Shown here: positions 23,643 to 37,861 of the stretch, one piece after another
Layout: each line of letters starts with the position of its first letter
Position numbering within the stretch: position 1 is the stretch's first letter
Source of the DNA: Dromiciops gliroides
Lineage: Eukaryota; Chordata; Mammalia; Microbiotheria; Microbiotheriidae
Direction: 5' to 3'
Assembly (NCBI RefSeq): GCF_019393635.1
Contig: NC_057862.1
Span: forward strand, 676,102,314 to 676,166,313
DNA length: 64,000 nucleotides
Program-made: the position numbers and the translations under genes
The notes under the pieces: generated by a model
Databases searched by the model: none
Told to the model about the DNA's origin: nothing
The model's input: only the letters and a program-made list of their open reading frames with translations

Positions 23643-26033
23643 GTAAGTCAGGGAAAACAGGAGGGAGGGAGGAGAGAGAGCCCCTGGTGTGGTGGGGGAA
23701 ACAAAAGTCATTGCCCTCATGTAGCCCCAGGTTTGATAGGGGGATGCATAGGACCTGCCTTGAGGGAACCCATGGTTTGATACCTTTAGAGAGCCCCTGT
23801 TTTTCTTTTTCTTTTTTTTTTTTTTTGGCAGGGCAATGAGGGTTAAGTGACTTGCCTAGGGTCACATAGCTAGTAAGTGTCAAGTGCCTGAGGCTGGATT
23901 TGAACTCAGATCCTCCTGAATCTAGGGCCTGTGCTTTATCCTGTACCACCTAGCTGCCCCTGAGCCCCTGTTTTTCTGGGAGAAACCCAGCCCCTGACTT
24001 AAGGGAGGCCATGGTCTTCTAAGGGAAACAGCTTCTGCCCATGGGGATTCCCTTGGTTTGGTGGGGAAAACACGTGCCTTTTCCTCAGGTCTCCCATGAT
24101 CCAATGAGGAAAATACAATCCTAACCCCTAAGGAAACACTGCTTTGATGGAGCAGAAAAGTTATTGAAAAAACAAGGAAGAAAACAAGGACATTCCTGGG
24201 AATATGTATGAGGACACACCTATAGCCATGAGTGATGGATGCATTTCTGAAGTGACCTCAGCCAAGTACAGACCATCAGAGAACACTTCCAGGAGGAAAA
24301 TGGCTTTGATTCCAGAGAGAACTGACCAATCAATGAACAAACATTGATTGAGTCCTTATGGTGCACTCTCTATTTTGCACTGGCTTCTCCTTGGCTTATG
24401 AATCATTCCCAGCAAGAAAAACTGGGCTTGGAAGACAGGTATGGAGACAGGGCAGTGTCAGGAAGGGAAGAATGAGAGGTCAAAGATTTTGAAACTTAGA
24501 TTTCAAGGACCTTTGAGGATGAACCTAATGTACCATATATCCAGAATAGGGTTAGGGCTGGGGCTAGGGATACCAATTTCACCACAGGATGGAGGGTTAG
24601 AGGATGAAAGGATTGCCATCACCCTGGCCACTCATTCTGGGATTTCTAATCATACGGAAGTCCAGGAAAGTAAGTCTGGGAAAATAAGGGGGGAGGGGCA
24701 GGGGAGGGGAGAGTGAACTGTCAGATTTGGAGAAGGTAGGAAGGAAGAAAGAAGATTGGACTCAGGAAGGGTTTTAAAAACAGTAAAAAAGGAAACAAAA
24801 AATGAGGTAAAGATGACCTCTAAAATAAGACACAGAGCAAACTTTTTATTGGATATTCACTTTGAATCTAAATTATTTTTAAATTTTGTTCTGTTCACTT
24901 TTTTTACCTTGAAAAGTCTCTGGTGTTTAATCAGGGCCAATTAGGGAGTAGGAGATAGGGGTGTTTCCTTGGGCAATCAGATAAGACAAGGAGAAGCTCA
25001 GGGGAGCAGTTGGGGCACCACAAGGAAAACGTTACCAAGATAAGCGCTGATACTTTATGCTAGCTGGGAGGGCTGCTGTCCTGCCTAGCCAAAGAGGTGT
25101 CAGTCTTTACGAATAGTGAGGTGAAGGACACAGCAATCATTATAAACTGTCATCATATTAAATCTAATCCAGCCCTCCTCTTTCTCCCTCCCTCTGCCCC
25201 AAGTCCATTGAAATCATTTTGGGGGGCAGCTAGGTGGCACAGTGGATAAAGCACTGGCCTTGGATTCAGGAGGACCTGAGTTCAAATCCAGCCTCAGACA
25301 CTTGACACTTTGTAGCTGTGTGACACTGGGCAAGTCACTTAACTCTCATTGCCCTACAAAAAACAAAACAAAAAAACAAACAAACAAAAAAAAAAAGAAA
25401 TCATTGTGGAAGTTGATCCATCTGATATCAGCTATGATCTCCAGCTTAATATCTTCTACAAACCACCATGCTTGCTTGTACTGGTATCCCCAGTGCCTGG
25501 TACACAGTAAGGACTTAATAAATGCTTTTTCATTTCTTCATTCAGATTTGGTAAACATGTCATATAAGCCAGGTGGCACAGAGAATAGAGAGCTGAACCT
25601 GGAGTCAGGAAAAGCTGAGTTCAAATCTAGCCTCAGACAATCAGTAGCTATGTGACCTTGAACAAATCACTCAACCTCATCTGCCTCAGCTTCTTCACCT
25701 GTAAAATGGGGATAATAACAGCACCTACCTCCCAGGGTTGCTGTGAGGATCAAATAAGATAATAATTGTAAAGCATTTTGCAAACCTTAAAATACTGTAT
25801 AAATGTTTCTACTGTTATTATTATTCTTTCAGCTAATCAGCCTTTGGCATAAAGAGAGTTCCAGGGGCAGGTAGGTGGTACAGTAGATAAATCACCTACT
25901 CTGCATTCAGGAGGACCTGAGTTCAAATCCAGCCTCGGACACTTGACACTTACTAGCTCTGTGACCCTGGGCAAATCACTTAACCCTCATTGCTCCCGCA
26001 AAAAGGAGGGAGGGAGTGAGGGAGGGAGGGAGG

Positions 26034-26102
<69 letters not shown>

Positions 26103-27666
26103 CCAGTAACTGTCCACATTGTTGAAGGCCACTATCTCTACTACTGCTACAGGACAGATTAGTAACCTGTTTCCAGAACTCATCATCCAATTGGTTCCAA
26201 TGACCAGGTGCTTTTGAGTGCCCTTCTATAAAATGCTCACATTGTTTTCTATCTCCACTGACCTTTGTCTGAATTTCTCCACCATGCTTTTCCCACTTTC
26301 GCTCTCCTACATCTCCTTGGTTGGCTTCCCATCTATACTAACTCTAGTAATGGACAAGACCCTACTCCTCACTAAACATTTATTAAAACCCTGAGCTATA
26401 AGAAAGTCAGGATTGCAAAGCTGCTGATTATATGAAGAAGCAGCCTCTGAATCAATCAGTCAGCAGAGATGACTGATTTGAACTCAGGTCTGGGTTAGAA
26501 CTCAATGGAAGAACTGTTGGGTGCTTTGTTTCTTTCTGGGCTATCCCCTATGGCAACTGTCCTGCATGATCATATTTACTTATCCTACTGTTAAGGACAG
26601 TCAGAGGGAGAGACAAGAGAATGAGTAGAAAGGGACACTGGAGTTCTGGGTTCCCCACAACTGAATCCCTACTCTTCCTACTTCCTTCTCATCATGCAGC
26701 CTATCACAAACATGAGATTCTCTTCACTGCAGTGGGTACAAGAAGATCACTCACAGAACTCCTCATCACTCATGTTATAGATGATGTGAAAGTGTGCTCC
26801 TATGACAAACATGATGGGAAACTTGTTTTCAAGTATCCCTGGATCTCCAAGGTCCTTGGGACTGAATACATTAAAAAGAAGAAGAAGACAATTACAGACA
26901 TTGAGATGAATTTCCGTTCAGTTGTCAAGCACATCACTCTGAATGATACCAAGAGTCACAGTAAGTGAGCCCTACTCTTTGTCTCTGATTCTCTGTCTCT
27001 CTGTCTCTCTGTCTCTCTCTCTGTCTCTGTGTGTGTGTGTTTCCCTAACCCTCAAGCCTATTGTGCAGAGGTTCAGAGGACTTCTGATCTCTTCCCCAAG
27101 GAAAGGGCTATGAAATGAAGGGACAAGATCTCATTAAATTATTGGATTTCATTGTATGTCTTTGCACCTTGCAGCCTTGTTTTCTGCAGCATTTATGCTT
27201 TTGAAAGTTCTATCAACAAAATAAATTAAGCTTTGCTTGCCCTCCTACTCCCAGACTATATGCAAGGAATAAGGGATCATGGTATACAAGGAAGTGTAGG
27301 CTGCTATCTGGAGATTGGCAGTAGAGTGAAGCAAAATGGTAGATTTCGTTACATAATTGAAATTTTCTTTGTGTGTAGTCTTGTGCTGGAGTCTTCTCTA
27401 CTTTTGTCTGCTAAAAAAAAAGTCTGGCCTCACCTCCCCAATTACCACCACCACCACCGCCATGGAAACAGAGAGTTTAGTATCTAAGAAAGCAGAGAGA
27501 TAACTCTGGAAATCTGTAGCAAATTAAAACAAATAGGATATAAAATATACTTCTTATTCATACCACTGGCCCTGGATTCAGGAGGACCTGAGTTCAAATC
27601 TGGCCTCAGACACTTTACACACTTACTAGCTGTGTGACCCTGGGCAAGTCATTTAACCCCAATTGC

Positions 27667-27715
<49 letters not shown>

Positions 27716-30700
27716 GGGCAAGGGAACTTTCCAATGGCCTGCCAAGAATGGCCTGTTTCAACCAGTATTGGCTAACTTGCTAAGGGTACTTGGACAGCTC
27801 TTTGGCAGCCAGGCATAAACAACAGAGAGGTCTGTTATCTTCTAAGGTGGTATAACTGAGAGGTAAGAGATCCAAAAGGAAAGCAGTGATTCTAAAGATA
27901 TAACAAAGGCTGATATTATCATCAAAGCAATTTAAGGTTCTTGGATCTTCTACTTTTGGCCAAGAAACAGGCCCAGAAGATGGTTAGTGGCGGGTTATGG
28001 TAGATAACCTCCAAGGTACTTTCCAAATCTCCGATTTTCTAATTGGGCAAAGTATCCAGCCCTGGACTTGGGATTGTCTTCAGCTGCTTCAGACACATCT
28101 TTTAGAGATCATCAAGTGTCCAAGTTGCAGGAGATGGATCTCAAAAATCATCTGGTCCTTGTTTCCTTGTCTTTCCTCCATCATCACGTGTTGTTGCCTG
28201 GTTCTAGCAATTAGTGCCTCCTTTGTCCTCTTTTCCTTCTGCTACAATCCTCCAGACCACACTGGCATTTTTCCTGGATTTACATACTAGAAAAAAGAAA
28301 ACACACAAATTACAAATAATACAGCATGGATAACTGATGATTATTGTATATAATAAGAAAATCCCAGCAATTGTACCTTTTTATAATTACCTAATATATT
28401 TTGCTCATGATTTTCCCTTATTAGGGAATATCCAAATCCCTTTCAACTTTAGAATATCTCATCTCAACATATAGATTCATCCCCAAATTCTTTAAAACAC
28501 AGACCCTTTCTCTATGGGATCCACATGACTGGGGTCCTTCAATCTATTCCTTGCCCCTACGTGCCTTCTTACCATTCCTTAAGTCAATCTTGTGAGCACT
28601 TTCCTTACAATAACCCCATGAGGTAGATGGCACAACTAGCATTAGCTACATTTTCTAGAAGAAAAAAACGATTGAGTAATAACTGACACAGAAATTGCTT
28701 TTAAATTTATAAGGCTCTTTACCTATTATTGGTGCTAAGAAGTTAAGCAACTTGCTTATGTTTGTACAACTAGCAAGTCTCAGGCAGGATCCAAACCCAG
28801 ATCCTCTCTACTCGAATCCCAGTGCTGATTCAATGATATGACTACGTGTCCTCTTGTTCTCATCCTCTTAGCCAACCAGACACTACAGCTCTTTGCGGAT
28901 TGTGAGCTGGACAGGGACATCCAGGTGGGCAGCCACATCCAGTTTGCCCTGAACGGAGGACTTCATGGGAAAATAGACGATGATGACTGGGTTTTCTTTA
29001 AGCCTGAGGCAGAACAATTCAAGATCTTTCTGCAAAGCGGCTTCCAGACTGCCTTGAGGAGACATTATATACAGGAACATTGTTATGGCATGATGAGAAA
29101 AATCCTGCAGTACTCAAACATGAAGGAGAATGGTGAGTACCCATCCCTTGCTTTCTTTTTTTTCTTTTCTTTTTTTTTTTTTTTTATTTAAGGCAGGCAA
29201 TTGGGGTTAAGTGACTTGCCCAAGGTCACACAGCCGGTAAGTGTCAAGTGTCTGAGGCCGGACCCGAACTCAGGTACTCCTGACTCCAGGGCCGGTGCCT
29301 ATCCACTGCGCCACCTAGCTGCCCCCATCCCTTGCTTTCTAATACTGGATGGCCAAGGACACCGATACCCTTATGCCATGTGGAAGATGGAGCAGCAGTG
29401 TATGTATGGTGGTAGACTTCATCTCAGTTAATTTTCATAGACATAAAAATCTAAGACTAAGAGTAGGCATTAATATGTATATAGTGCTTCAACATTTACA
29501 AAGTGATAAATATAAACAGTTATCCCTTCCATATCATGGACCTTAGAAGTGAAGCACCCCAGTTATCTGGAAAATCTGTGTAAAAATGTTTGGCCCTCCC
29601 TTCGTACCAGAGAAGAAGTCTGAGTTTTTTTTATTTTTCTTTTATGGGGTGTTTACGGTACCTTATAATAAAATTGGGGTCAAGTATTTGGTAATGGCGT
29701 GTGTGTCATCCGTTGTCCTTCTTATGTCATCTGCAGCTTCCACAAAACTCTATCAAAATTCCCATTTAATTTCTTATGCTAACCATTGATACATCAAAAT
29801 TGTGATGGGAGGGGCAGCTAGGTGGCACAGTGGATGGAGCACCAGCCCTGGATTCAGGAGGACCTGAGTTCAAATCTGACCTTGGGCACTTGACACTTAC
29901 TAGCTGTGTGACCCTGGGCAAGTCACTTAACCCCAATTGCCTCACCAAAAAAAAAAAAATGTGATAGGAAAAGTAGCAGCGTGGATGGGATGATTGTAAT
30001 ATGATGTGTGTATACACATATATGTGTATATGACATCTCATTTGTTCCTCTCCATGACCCCAAGATGGGGGTGGGGGAGGGAGATTCTATTATTAGTGCC
30101 ATTTTGTGATCTTCCCCTATAATTACCTTGGAGATATATAGATATATGTATGGATGATGGATGCATGTATGTGTGTATATGTGTACATACACCCATACAC
30201 ATACATATATACATATAGGTGTGTGTATATACACATACATATATAGACACACACTTACATGGGAACGTGTTGTCTCCCTTTCTTAATGACCATAAACATA
30301 TAAGCAATAACAGCCAGTACTTTTCTACCATTCATACTTATTCTGCCTCTGTGTCAAACATGTAAATGATCACAGCTCCTGATTGGATGAGGCTCCCAGC
30401 AAACTATAGCAGCTGCAAACCAATACCCATTCCTGGGGTCCTGGACTACCTACTCGAACCCTCAACCATTCCTGATTAGGAAATTCCTTGACCTAAGTCT
30501 AGTACCAATAAGAAAGGTAGGGAACTTTCCCACCATATCTGGATTTAATTAGGAATGCCCCTCCCATATCTGCTATCAATTACCTATTCTCAACCAAGTC
30601 TATCTTTAAAGTACAAAACTTCAGCTCAGACCCCACTCTGAACAGATACTTCCACCAAGATCTTTGCCACTATATAGATCTCCCTCCTTCAAGTGAGTGA

Positions 30701-33700
30701 CTGGCCCTATGTGTGTGGCTAAATCTCTGTCTTTATTGCCATAAAGTATATGTGTAGGGGGGCAGCTAGGTGGCGCAGTGGATAGAGCATTGGCCCTGGA
30801 TTCAGGAGTACCTGAGTTCAAATCCAGCCTCAGACACTTGACACTTACTAGCTGTGTGACCCTGGGCAAGTCACTTAACCCCCATTGCCCCGCCAAAAAA
30901 AAAAAAAAAGTATATGTGTATTTGTGTACACATGGTGTTTTTCCCCTGCTCACTGGCTGCACCACAGAGGATAAAGTTCCTGCTCACATTAGCTTCCTGA
31001 GGACCAGTTGCCTTCAAATCCTACAACTAGGTCTTTGCTCTAACCCAAGCCCTGAAGTCAAATAAAGCAATCGTGCTTTAAGATTTGCAAAGCACTTTAC
31101 AAAAATTTATCCCATTTCATCCTCACAACAACCCTGGAACTTAGATATTATTGTTATCTCCATTTTACAGGTGAGGGAACTGAAGCAGACAGAGGTGAAG
31201 TCATTTGCAAAAGGTTATACAGCTAGTAAGTGGCTAAGGCTGAATTTGAACTCAGGTCTTCCTAACAGCAGATTCAGTAGTCTATCCACTGCACCACGTA
31301 GCTACCTGGAGGATAGGAATTCTTTCATTTTTGTCCTTGTATCCCTACTATTTTGAACAGGGCCTAACACAGAGTGGATACTTAATTAACATTTCTCAAT
31401 TGATTGAGGAGTTGTTGATGGTGGCGGTAGTGAGGATGGTGATGTGGTTAAAGTCATCCTCTGATGGGGCGATACTGAGATGTCAGGTGGTGGATTGTCT
31501 AAGGCCTCAACAGCTAAGCACAGGCTCTGTCAGGCCCTAGAAAGGTGAGAAATCCTGCAGGACATCCTCAGAACAGACTGAGGACCAGTCTAGCTAAGTG
31601 ATGAGACCTCCATGACTAAAAGCAGTCTCCAGAGGATGTCTATTTCTGGAGACGACTCACAATGATATTTCGACTTATTGAGCCATGGAGGGCTTACAGT
31701 TTGTATCACTGAAGAGAAGACCTATCCTGATGAAACCATGGATATTTTGAGATTGAAATATTGAAGATTTTGATTTTGTCATTAAAACATACCAGAGGAC
31801 TTCCGGGGTGGAGCCAAGATGGCGGAGGAAAGGCAGTGAGCTCCCGAACTCATGACACATCCAAATAAGGTCATAGGAAAATGCCCAGAGCAGCAAAACT
31901 CACAGAAGAATGTGCTGAAATCATCTTCTAACCAAGAACAGCTTGGAAGGTCAGAAGGAGGGAGCTGCTGTGCTGATACAGGAGTTGAGCCCAACCCCAC
32001 AGTCACCCTGACACAGATCCAGTCCCAGGAAGTCCTCACCAGAGAAGCAGACCCCCAGAGCCTCTGAATCAGCTGAAGTGCCAGTGTTGTCTGGAACTAA
32101 GCTCACAGTCTGGTGAGTGGGCTGAGCCCTGGGCAGGGGAGAGACTACAGGTGTCTATGCTGGTGCTAAGGCAGAACTTGGATTTTACACCCCTGCTGAG
32201 AACCAGGAGGTAGGCTCCAGTAGCAGTGGCTACCCAGCAAAACTCAGCATTATCTTTCAGCAGAAAAAATGGGACTTTAATGAAAAAGAAGACTTTCAGA
32301 TATTTGTGATAAAAAGACCTGAACTGAATGGCAAATTTGACTTTCAAATACAAGACCCTAGAGAACCATAAAAAAAATTGGAGCTGGGGGACATACCTGC
32401 GGTCATACAGTGGGCGACTGTCTTGTGTCTGAGGCTGGGTTTTGGCTGGGATCCCCCTGGGTCCAGGGGTGATGATTTGTCCACTGTGTCACTTAGCTAG
32501 ATGATAACATCTTTAGGGTTAAATTGAGGGGGAAGGGCAGAAGCAAAATCCTACATGAAAGTAACAGGAAAAGGCTTATGGAGTGGGGGAAGAAATGGGA
32601 GAGGAGCAGGGCAGTAAATGAATTTTACACTCATCAGAAAAGGCTCAAAAATCTTAAACTCATCAGAGCTGCCTCAAGGAGGGACTAACAGACACACCCA
32701 ACTGGGTGGAGTAATCTATTTAATCTGGGCAGTAAATGAGCCTAACACTCATCAAAATTGGCTCAAAGACCTCAATCTCATTAGAATTGGCTCAAGGAGG
32801 GAATAATGTATACACTCAATTGGGTGGAATAATCTCTCTAACCCTGCAGGAAAATAGGAAGGAAAGGGGATAAAGAGAGAGGGGCAGGGGCAGCTAGATG
32901 GCGCAGTAGATAGAGCACTGGCCCTGGAGTCAGGAGTACCTGAGTTCAAATACGGCCTCAGACACTTACTAACTGTGTGACCCTGGGCAAGTCGCTTAAC
33001 CCCAATTGCCTCACTTAAAAAAAAAAAAAAGAGAGAAAGAGAGAGAGGGGCAAAAGAAGGAAGGGCAGAGTGGGGGAGGGGACAGACAGAAGCAAATCCC
33101 TTTTGAAGAGTAATAGGATGAAAGAAGATGGATAATAGGATAAATATCATGGGGAAGGGAATAGGATAGAAGGGAAACAGTTAACAATAGTAATCATGAA
33201 AAAGAGAAAAGGGGGAAAAATTGTACAAAAAATATTTATAGCAACTCTTGGTGGAGGCTAAGAATTGAGAATCAAGAGGATGTTCATCAATTGAGGAATG
33301 ATGGAAAAAACTGTGCTATATGATTGTAGTGGAATGGTCTTGTGCTACAGGAAATGACAAACAGGATGATCCCCGAAAAACCTGGAAAGACTAATGAACA
33401 TCGATGTATAGTGAAGTGAGCAGAGCTGAGAGGACATTGAGCATAGTGACAGCAGTATTGTTCAATAAGCAATTGTGAATGACTTAACTACTTTCAGCAG
33501 TGCAATGATCCAAGACAATCCCAAGGAACTAATGAGGAAGTTTACTATGTACCCCTATAGAAAGAACTGATAAAACGAACACTTGTGGATTGTACATATA
33601 TAACCGGATTGCGATCTTGTGGAGGGGGGAGGAAAGGGAGGGAGGGAAGGAGAAAAATTTGGAACTCTAAATCTTATGAAAATTAATGTTGAAAACTACC

Positions 33701-36168
33701 CTTACGTGAAAACGGAAAATAAAATAAATGTTTGTTGCTAAAAAAATAAATAAATAAAAACATACCAGAAACTAACAGACTCTTATAGTTAGTTTAGAAA
33801 TCTCATGATGCAACCAAAGAATATTTTCTAAGGGCCTACCACATATTGAACTTTATGCTAGGCATTTACATGGAATCCATAAAGGTTTGAGATATTGCCC
33901 TTGCCCTAGAGAGCTTTTGGAAATCTTGGATCTGAGACAGGGGTGTTCTGGAAAATGTTTAACAAACAGCACTCCCAAAAAGAAATTGTATGCACAGCAC
34001 ACACTTAAGTTTGACTTGGATTATTCACATTTTCTCCATCACTTTCTTAAATCTAGACAGTCAACAGAATCAATCAAGCCTGGATTTGTATCATTGGCTG
34101 ATTTGGGGGATGTAAACACTGATATTAAAAACAATCTGCTCATGAGCTAGTTTGAGATAGAAAGTAGGACAAAAGAGAGGAAAATGGAAATGGAGGGTAG
34201 AAGCAAGAGGCCTGGCAAATAGCCAATGAGCTTTTGACCTGATGCCTTCTCTCCTAATTTCTCCCCTTAGTTCCCCCAGAGGTGACCATTGGCCGCCATG
34301 AAGCCACAGATGGGAGAGTTACCCTATCCTGCACAGCCAGGGGCTTCTTCCCCCCATCCATCCTGCTTCACTGGGAGAAGGATGGATGGCTAGGTATATG
34401 GGGACAGGAGATCTCCAGTGGCACCCTGCCTAATGCTGACAACACCTTTTATCTCCGAGTCACCATGGAACTCCAGTTGGAAGACACTGGAGCATATTAC
34501 ACCTGTGTGGTAGAACATAGTGAGCTGTCAATACCAGCTGTATACCCAGGTAAGTCTTTCTCCCAAGGGAGCTTGGCCAATATCCAATAGTCCTAACCAT
34601 GTAATCCTACTGCCTTGTCTTGATCCTCTTCCTTTTCTGAGAAAAGATCAACAAGGGAGGGGTCCAAGTGGACAGGTTTTCTTTTGCCTTTGTGGAGATT
34701 TCCACCTCTCAATTTACTTAATTGCCTTCCACCCACTTTAGTCCCTAGGAAGCCTTCAAAGGAGAGACCTTGGGACAAAGTCTTGGGTGCCTTGGCCGTT
34801 GTCATCCTGGTGCTGAGTTGTGTTGTGGCCTTCATCATGTGGAAGAAGAAGACAGGTATGGATATTGGGAAAGTAGGAAAAAGATGGGGGAGTTGAGAAA
34901 GGAGGGAATCGGTAAGAAACAGGAGACATCATTCTAGAAAGCCAGAAAAGGTGTTATCAATTATCAGTTTAACCACCAGATGGTGTTACTAGCCACCAGC
35001 CTTATCTAGTACTGTGGCATGAATTACAAGGCTTTGTGGTCAAGTAGGAAAACCAGAGGACCTAAATTCAGCTCTAACGTCAAACATTAACCAGTCATGT
35101 GACTTTGAGTAAATCATTTAATTTCTTTGGGCCTCAGTTCCTCATCTATAAAATGAGGTTATTTGGAGTAGAGGGTCTTGAAGGTCCCTAAAGATTCTAA
35201 TTGTATGATTATAGATCTAGGATCTAAACCTTCTCTAGATTCTAAACCTTCTCTGGATGCTTTATAGCTTTTTTCCTAAAATATATAAATATTCCACAAT
35301 AGAATACTATATTGTATCACTAGGTCAGAATTCAGAAGGATTATGACCTCCCTTTTCTTTTGAACTAGCACCTCCTTAATTCACTGTTCCTCAAAGCAGC
35401 CCATGTTCACATTTAGCCCAATGTTGGTTCACATGAACTTGTGTGCCAGAAAAATCCCCAGATCTGTTTCAGTCCAATTTCTCTCCAGCTGTGCCTTCCC
35501 ATCTTGTACTTAGGAGTCCAATTAACCAACCAACAAATAAGTATAGTGACAAGCACAATGAGAGCACTTCAGACACATAGAAAAGGTAAGAACGGTCCCT
35601 ACCCTAAAGAAACTTACATTCTAATTGGGCAATGATGTGGTATATATAAGGTGCATCTGTAGCAACTGATCCCCTCACACAATTGATCTGGCAATATTCC
35701 TTCCCACTTTTTGGTGTGGTTTAATTGTTTCAGTTGTGTCCAACTCTTTGTGATCCTATTTGGGGTCTTTTTGGCAAAGATACTGCAGTGCTTTGCCATT
35801 TCCTTCTCCAGCTCATTTTACAGATGAGGAAATTAAGACAAACAGGGTTAAGTGACTTGCCCAAGGTCACACAGCCATCAATTATCTGAGGCCAGATTTT
35901 AACTCAGGATGATGAATCTTCCTGATTTGCAGGTCAGGTACTTTATCCAGTGTGCCACCTTGCTCCTAAATCTGGACTCAGCTGCATTGAACTAAGTTCA
36001 GTTCTGGAGAGTTTGGCTTCTAAAGAGAGGAATGAGAGGGCAGCTAGGTTACACAGTGGATAAAGCACTGTTCCTGGATTCAGGAGAACCTGAGTTCAAA
36101 TCTGGCCTCAGACACTTGACACAGTAAGCTATATGACTCTGGACAAGTCACTTAACCCTCATTGCCCT

Positions 36169-36244
<76 letters not shown>

Positions 36245-37695
36245 GAGGCTCCTTGATTATACTCTCTAGTTATTTGCCTTCCCCTATTCCCTCCATGGTG
36301 TTCCATGACACCAGCTGAGAGGCTCAGGAGCTCCTGACCTCTCAAACTCACCAGGCTACCTCCCAGGTGGGAAATGCTCATCCCAGGATTGTTGTTTAAT
36401 CATTTGTTCTCAGGAAAAGAAGCACAATTTTTAAACCATATCCCTGGAGCTTCTAACAAATGTGAGAGTGGCCACCCTGTTTATTACTTTGGGGGATGAG
36501 GTTGGCAGTGGGGGCAGGGCAGGCAGTCGTTCCTCTCCTCTCCATGAAGGAACTCCATAGTGCTTGCTCTCCAGCACACATTCTGGAGAAAGGGATAAGA
36601 GCAAAGCTGCTTCTTCCTTGAAGTCACCTTAAGGAGTATCTCTTCTTGGTTCAATGGCCAAGGCCCTTTTGATGTGTCCCCCTTCCCCTGCTGCCATCAA
36701 AAGGAACAAAGTACCAAAAGGACCATCCCAATGGACTCAGTCCATTGGCACTGAGCGAGAGACAACACAGCAGCCTGGAGTGGCCCAGGATCAAGCAGAC
36801 CTGTTGACATCATACAGAGCAGATCCAAGGGATCGATCCTTAAAGGGCAAAGCATTAATCAGTTAACAAGCATTTATTAAGCACCTACTATGTGCCAGAC
36901 CTTGTGCTAAGCAGTGGGGATACAAAGAAAGGCAAAAGACAGTCCCTGCCCTCAAGGAGCTCCCTGTCTAATGGCAGAAGATATTGGGGAAGACCTCCTA
37001 TAGAAGGCGGCATTTACACTAAGACCAGGTATAGGACTTTATACTGATCCCTTTTATATTTCCTCTTATTAGAGGCAGCATGTTTTAGTGGGAAGAACAG
37101 CAGGCTTGGAGTCAAGAGAGAGCAGAGTTTAAGTCACTCCCAGACAGCTACTGGCTTTGTGACCATGAACAAAACACCCTGTTGGCATCTGTAGAATAAT
37201 AAATAAAATAAATTATGTACTTCTCAGTGCTATTGTGAGCAACCAAGGAAATAACACACATAACACACTTTGCAAATCTGAAATTTCTGTATAACTGTCC
37301 CACATCATTTTTCTATTTAGAGCAATCTAGCCAACACAGAAGAATCAGTCTCTATTCCTGTGGACCCTCAGGTATAAAGAAAGAGACAAAATCATCCTCT
37401 CAACCCTCAACCACAATTCCCATCCTGACTGAGGAGGTTCCAGCCTCTTTTTGCAGAGGCCTCCATCTGAGCCTAGGTGTGCTCCTGACTGAGGACAGAA
37501 GACTGAATAAGCCAACTCTTCAGGCCCCTCCCAGCCCATGGGCCTTCTGTGATTTTCTTCTCTATTTGCCTTTCAGGTCAAGGAAGCCAGGAACATACTT
37601 CAGTGGAAGGTGAGAAACCCCTGTACTGGAGGTTGGAACAGGGCAGGGCAGGGGAGACAACCATCAAGTGAGGAACACAGGGGAAAAGGTGTGAA

Positions 37696-37727
<32 letters not shown>

Positions 37728-37826
37728 TGTGTAAATCCTAGTGTTCTGATCTCCTTTTCTTGAGGGTAAGTGGAGCATAGACAAGGAACCTGCTCTATTA
37801 GCAAGACCTTCCTGTAATTGCAGGGG

Positions 37827-37861
<35 letters not shown>

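Noticed and set aside
25943-26190. Ser-Leu and Glu-Arg repeat frames
   Set aside because: Generated by the (GA)n microsatellite.
34593-34838. Antisense 81-codon frame over gene 1 exon 5
   Set aside because: Shadow of the coding strand; no conservation at the matching place in gene 2.
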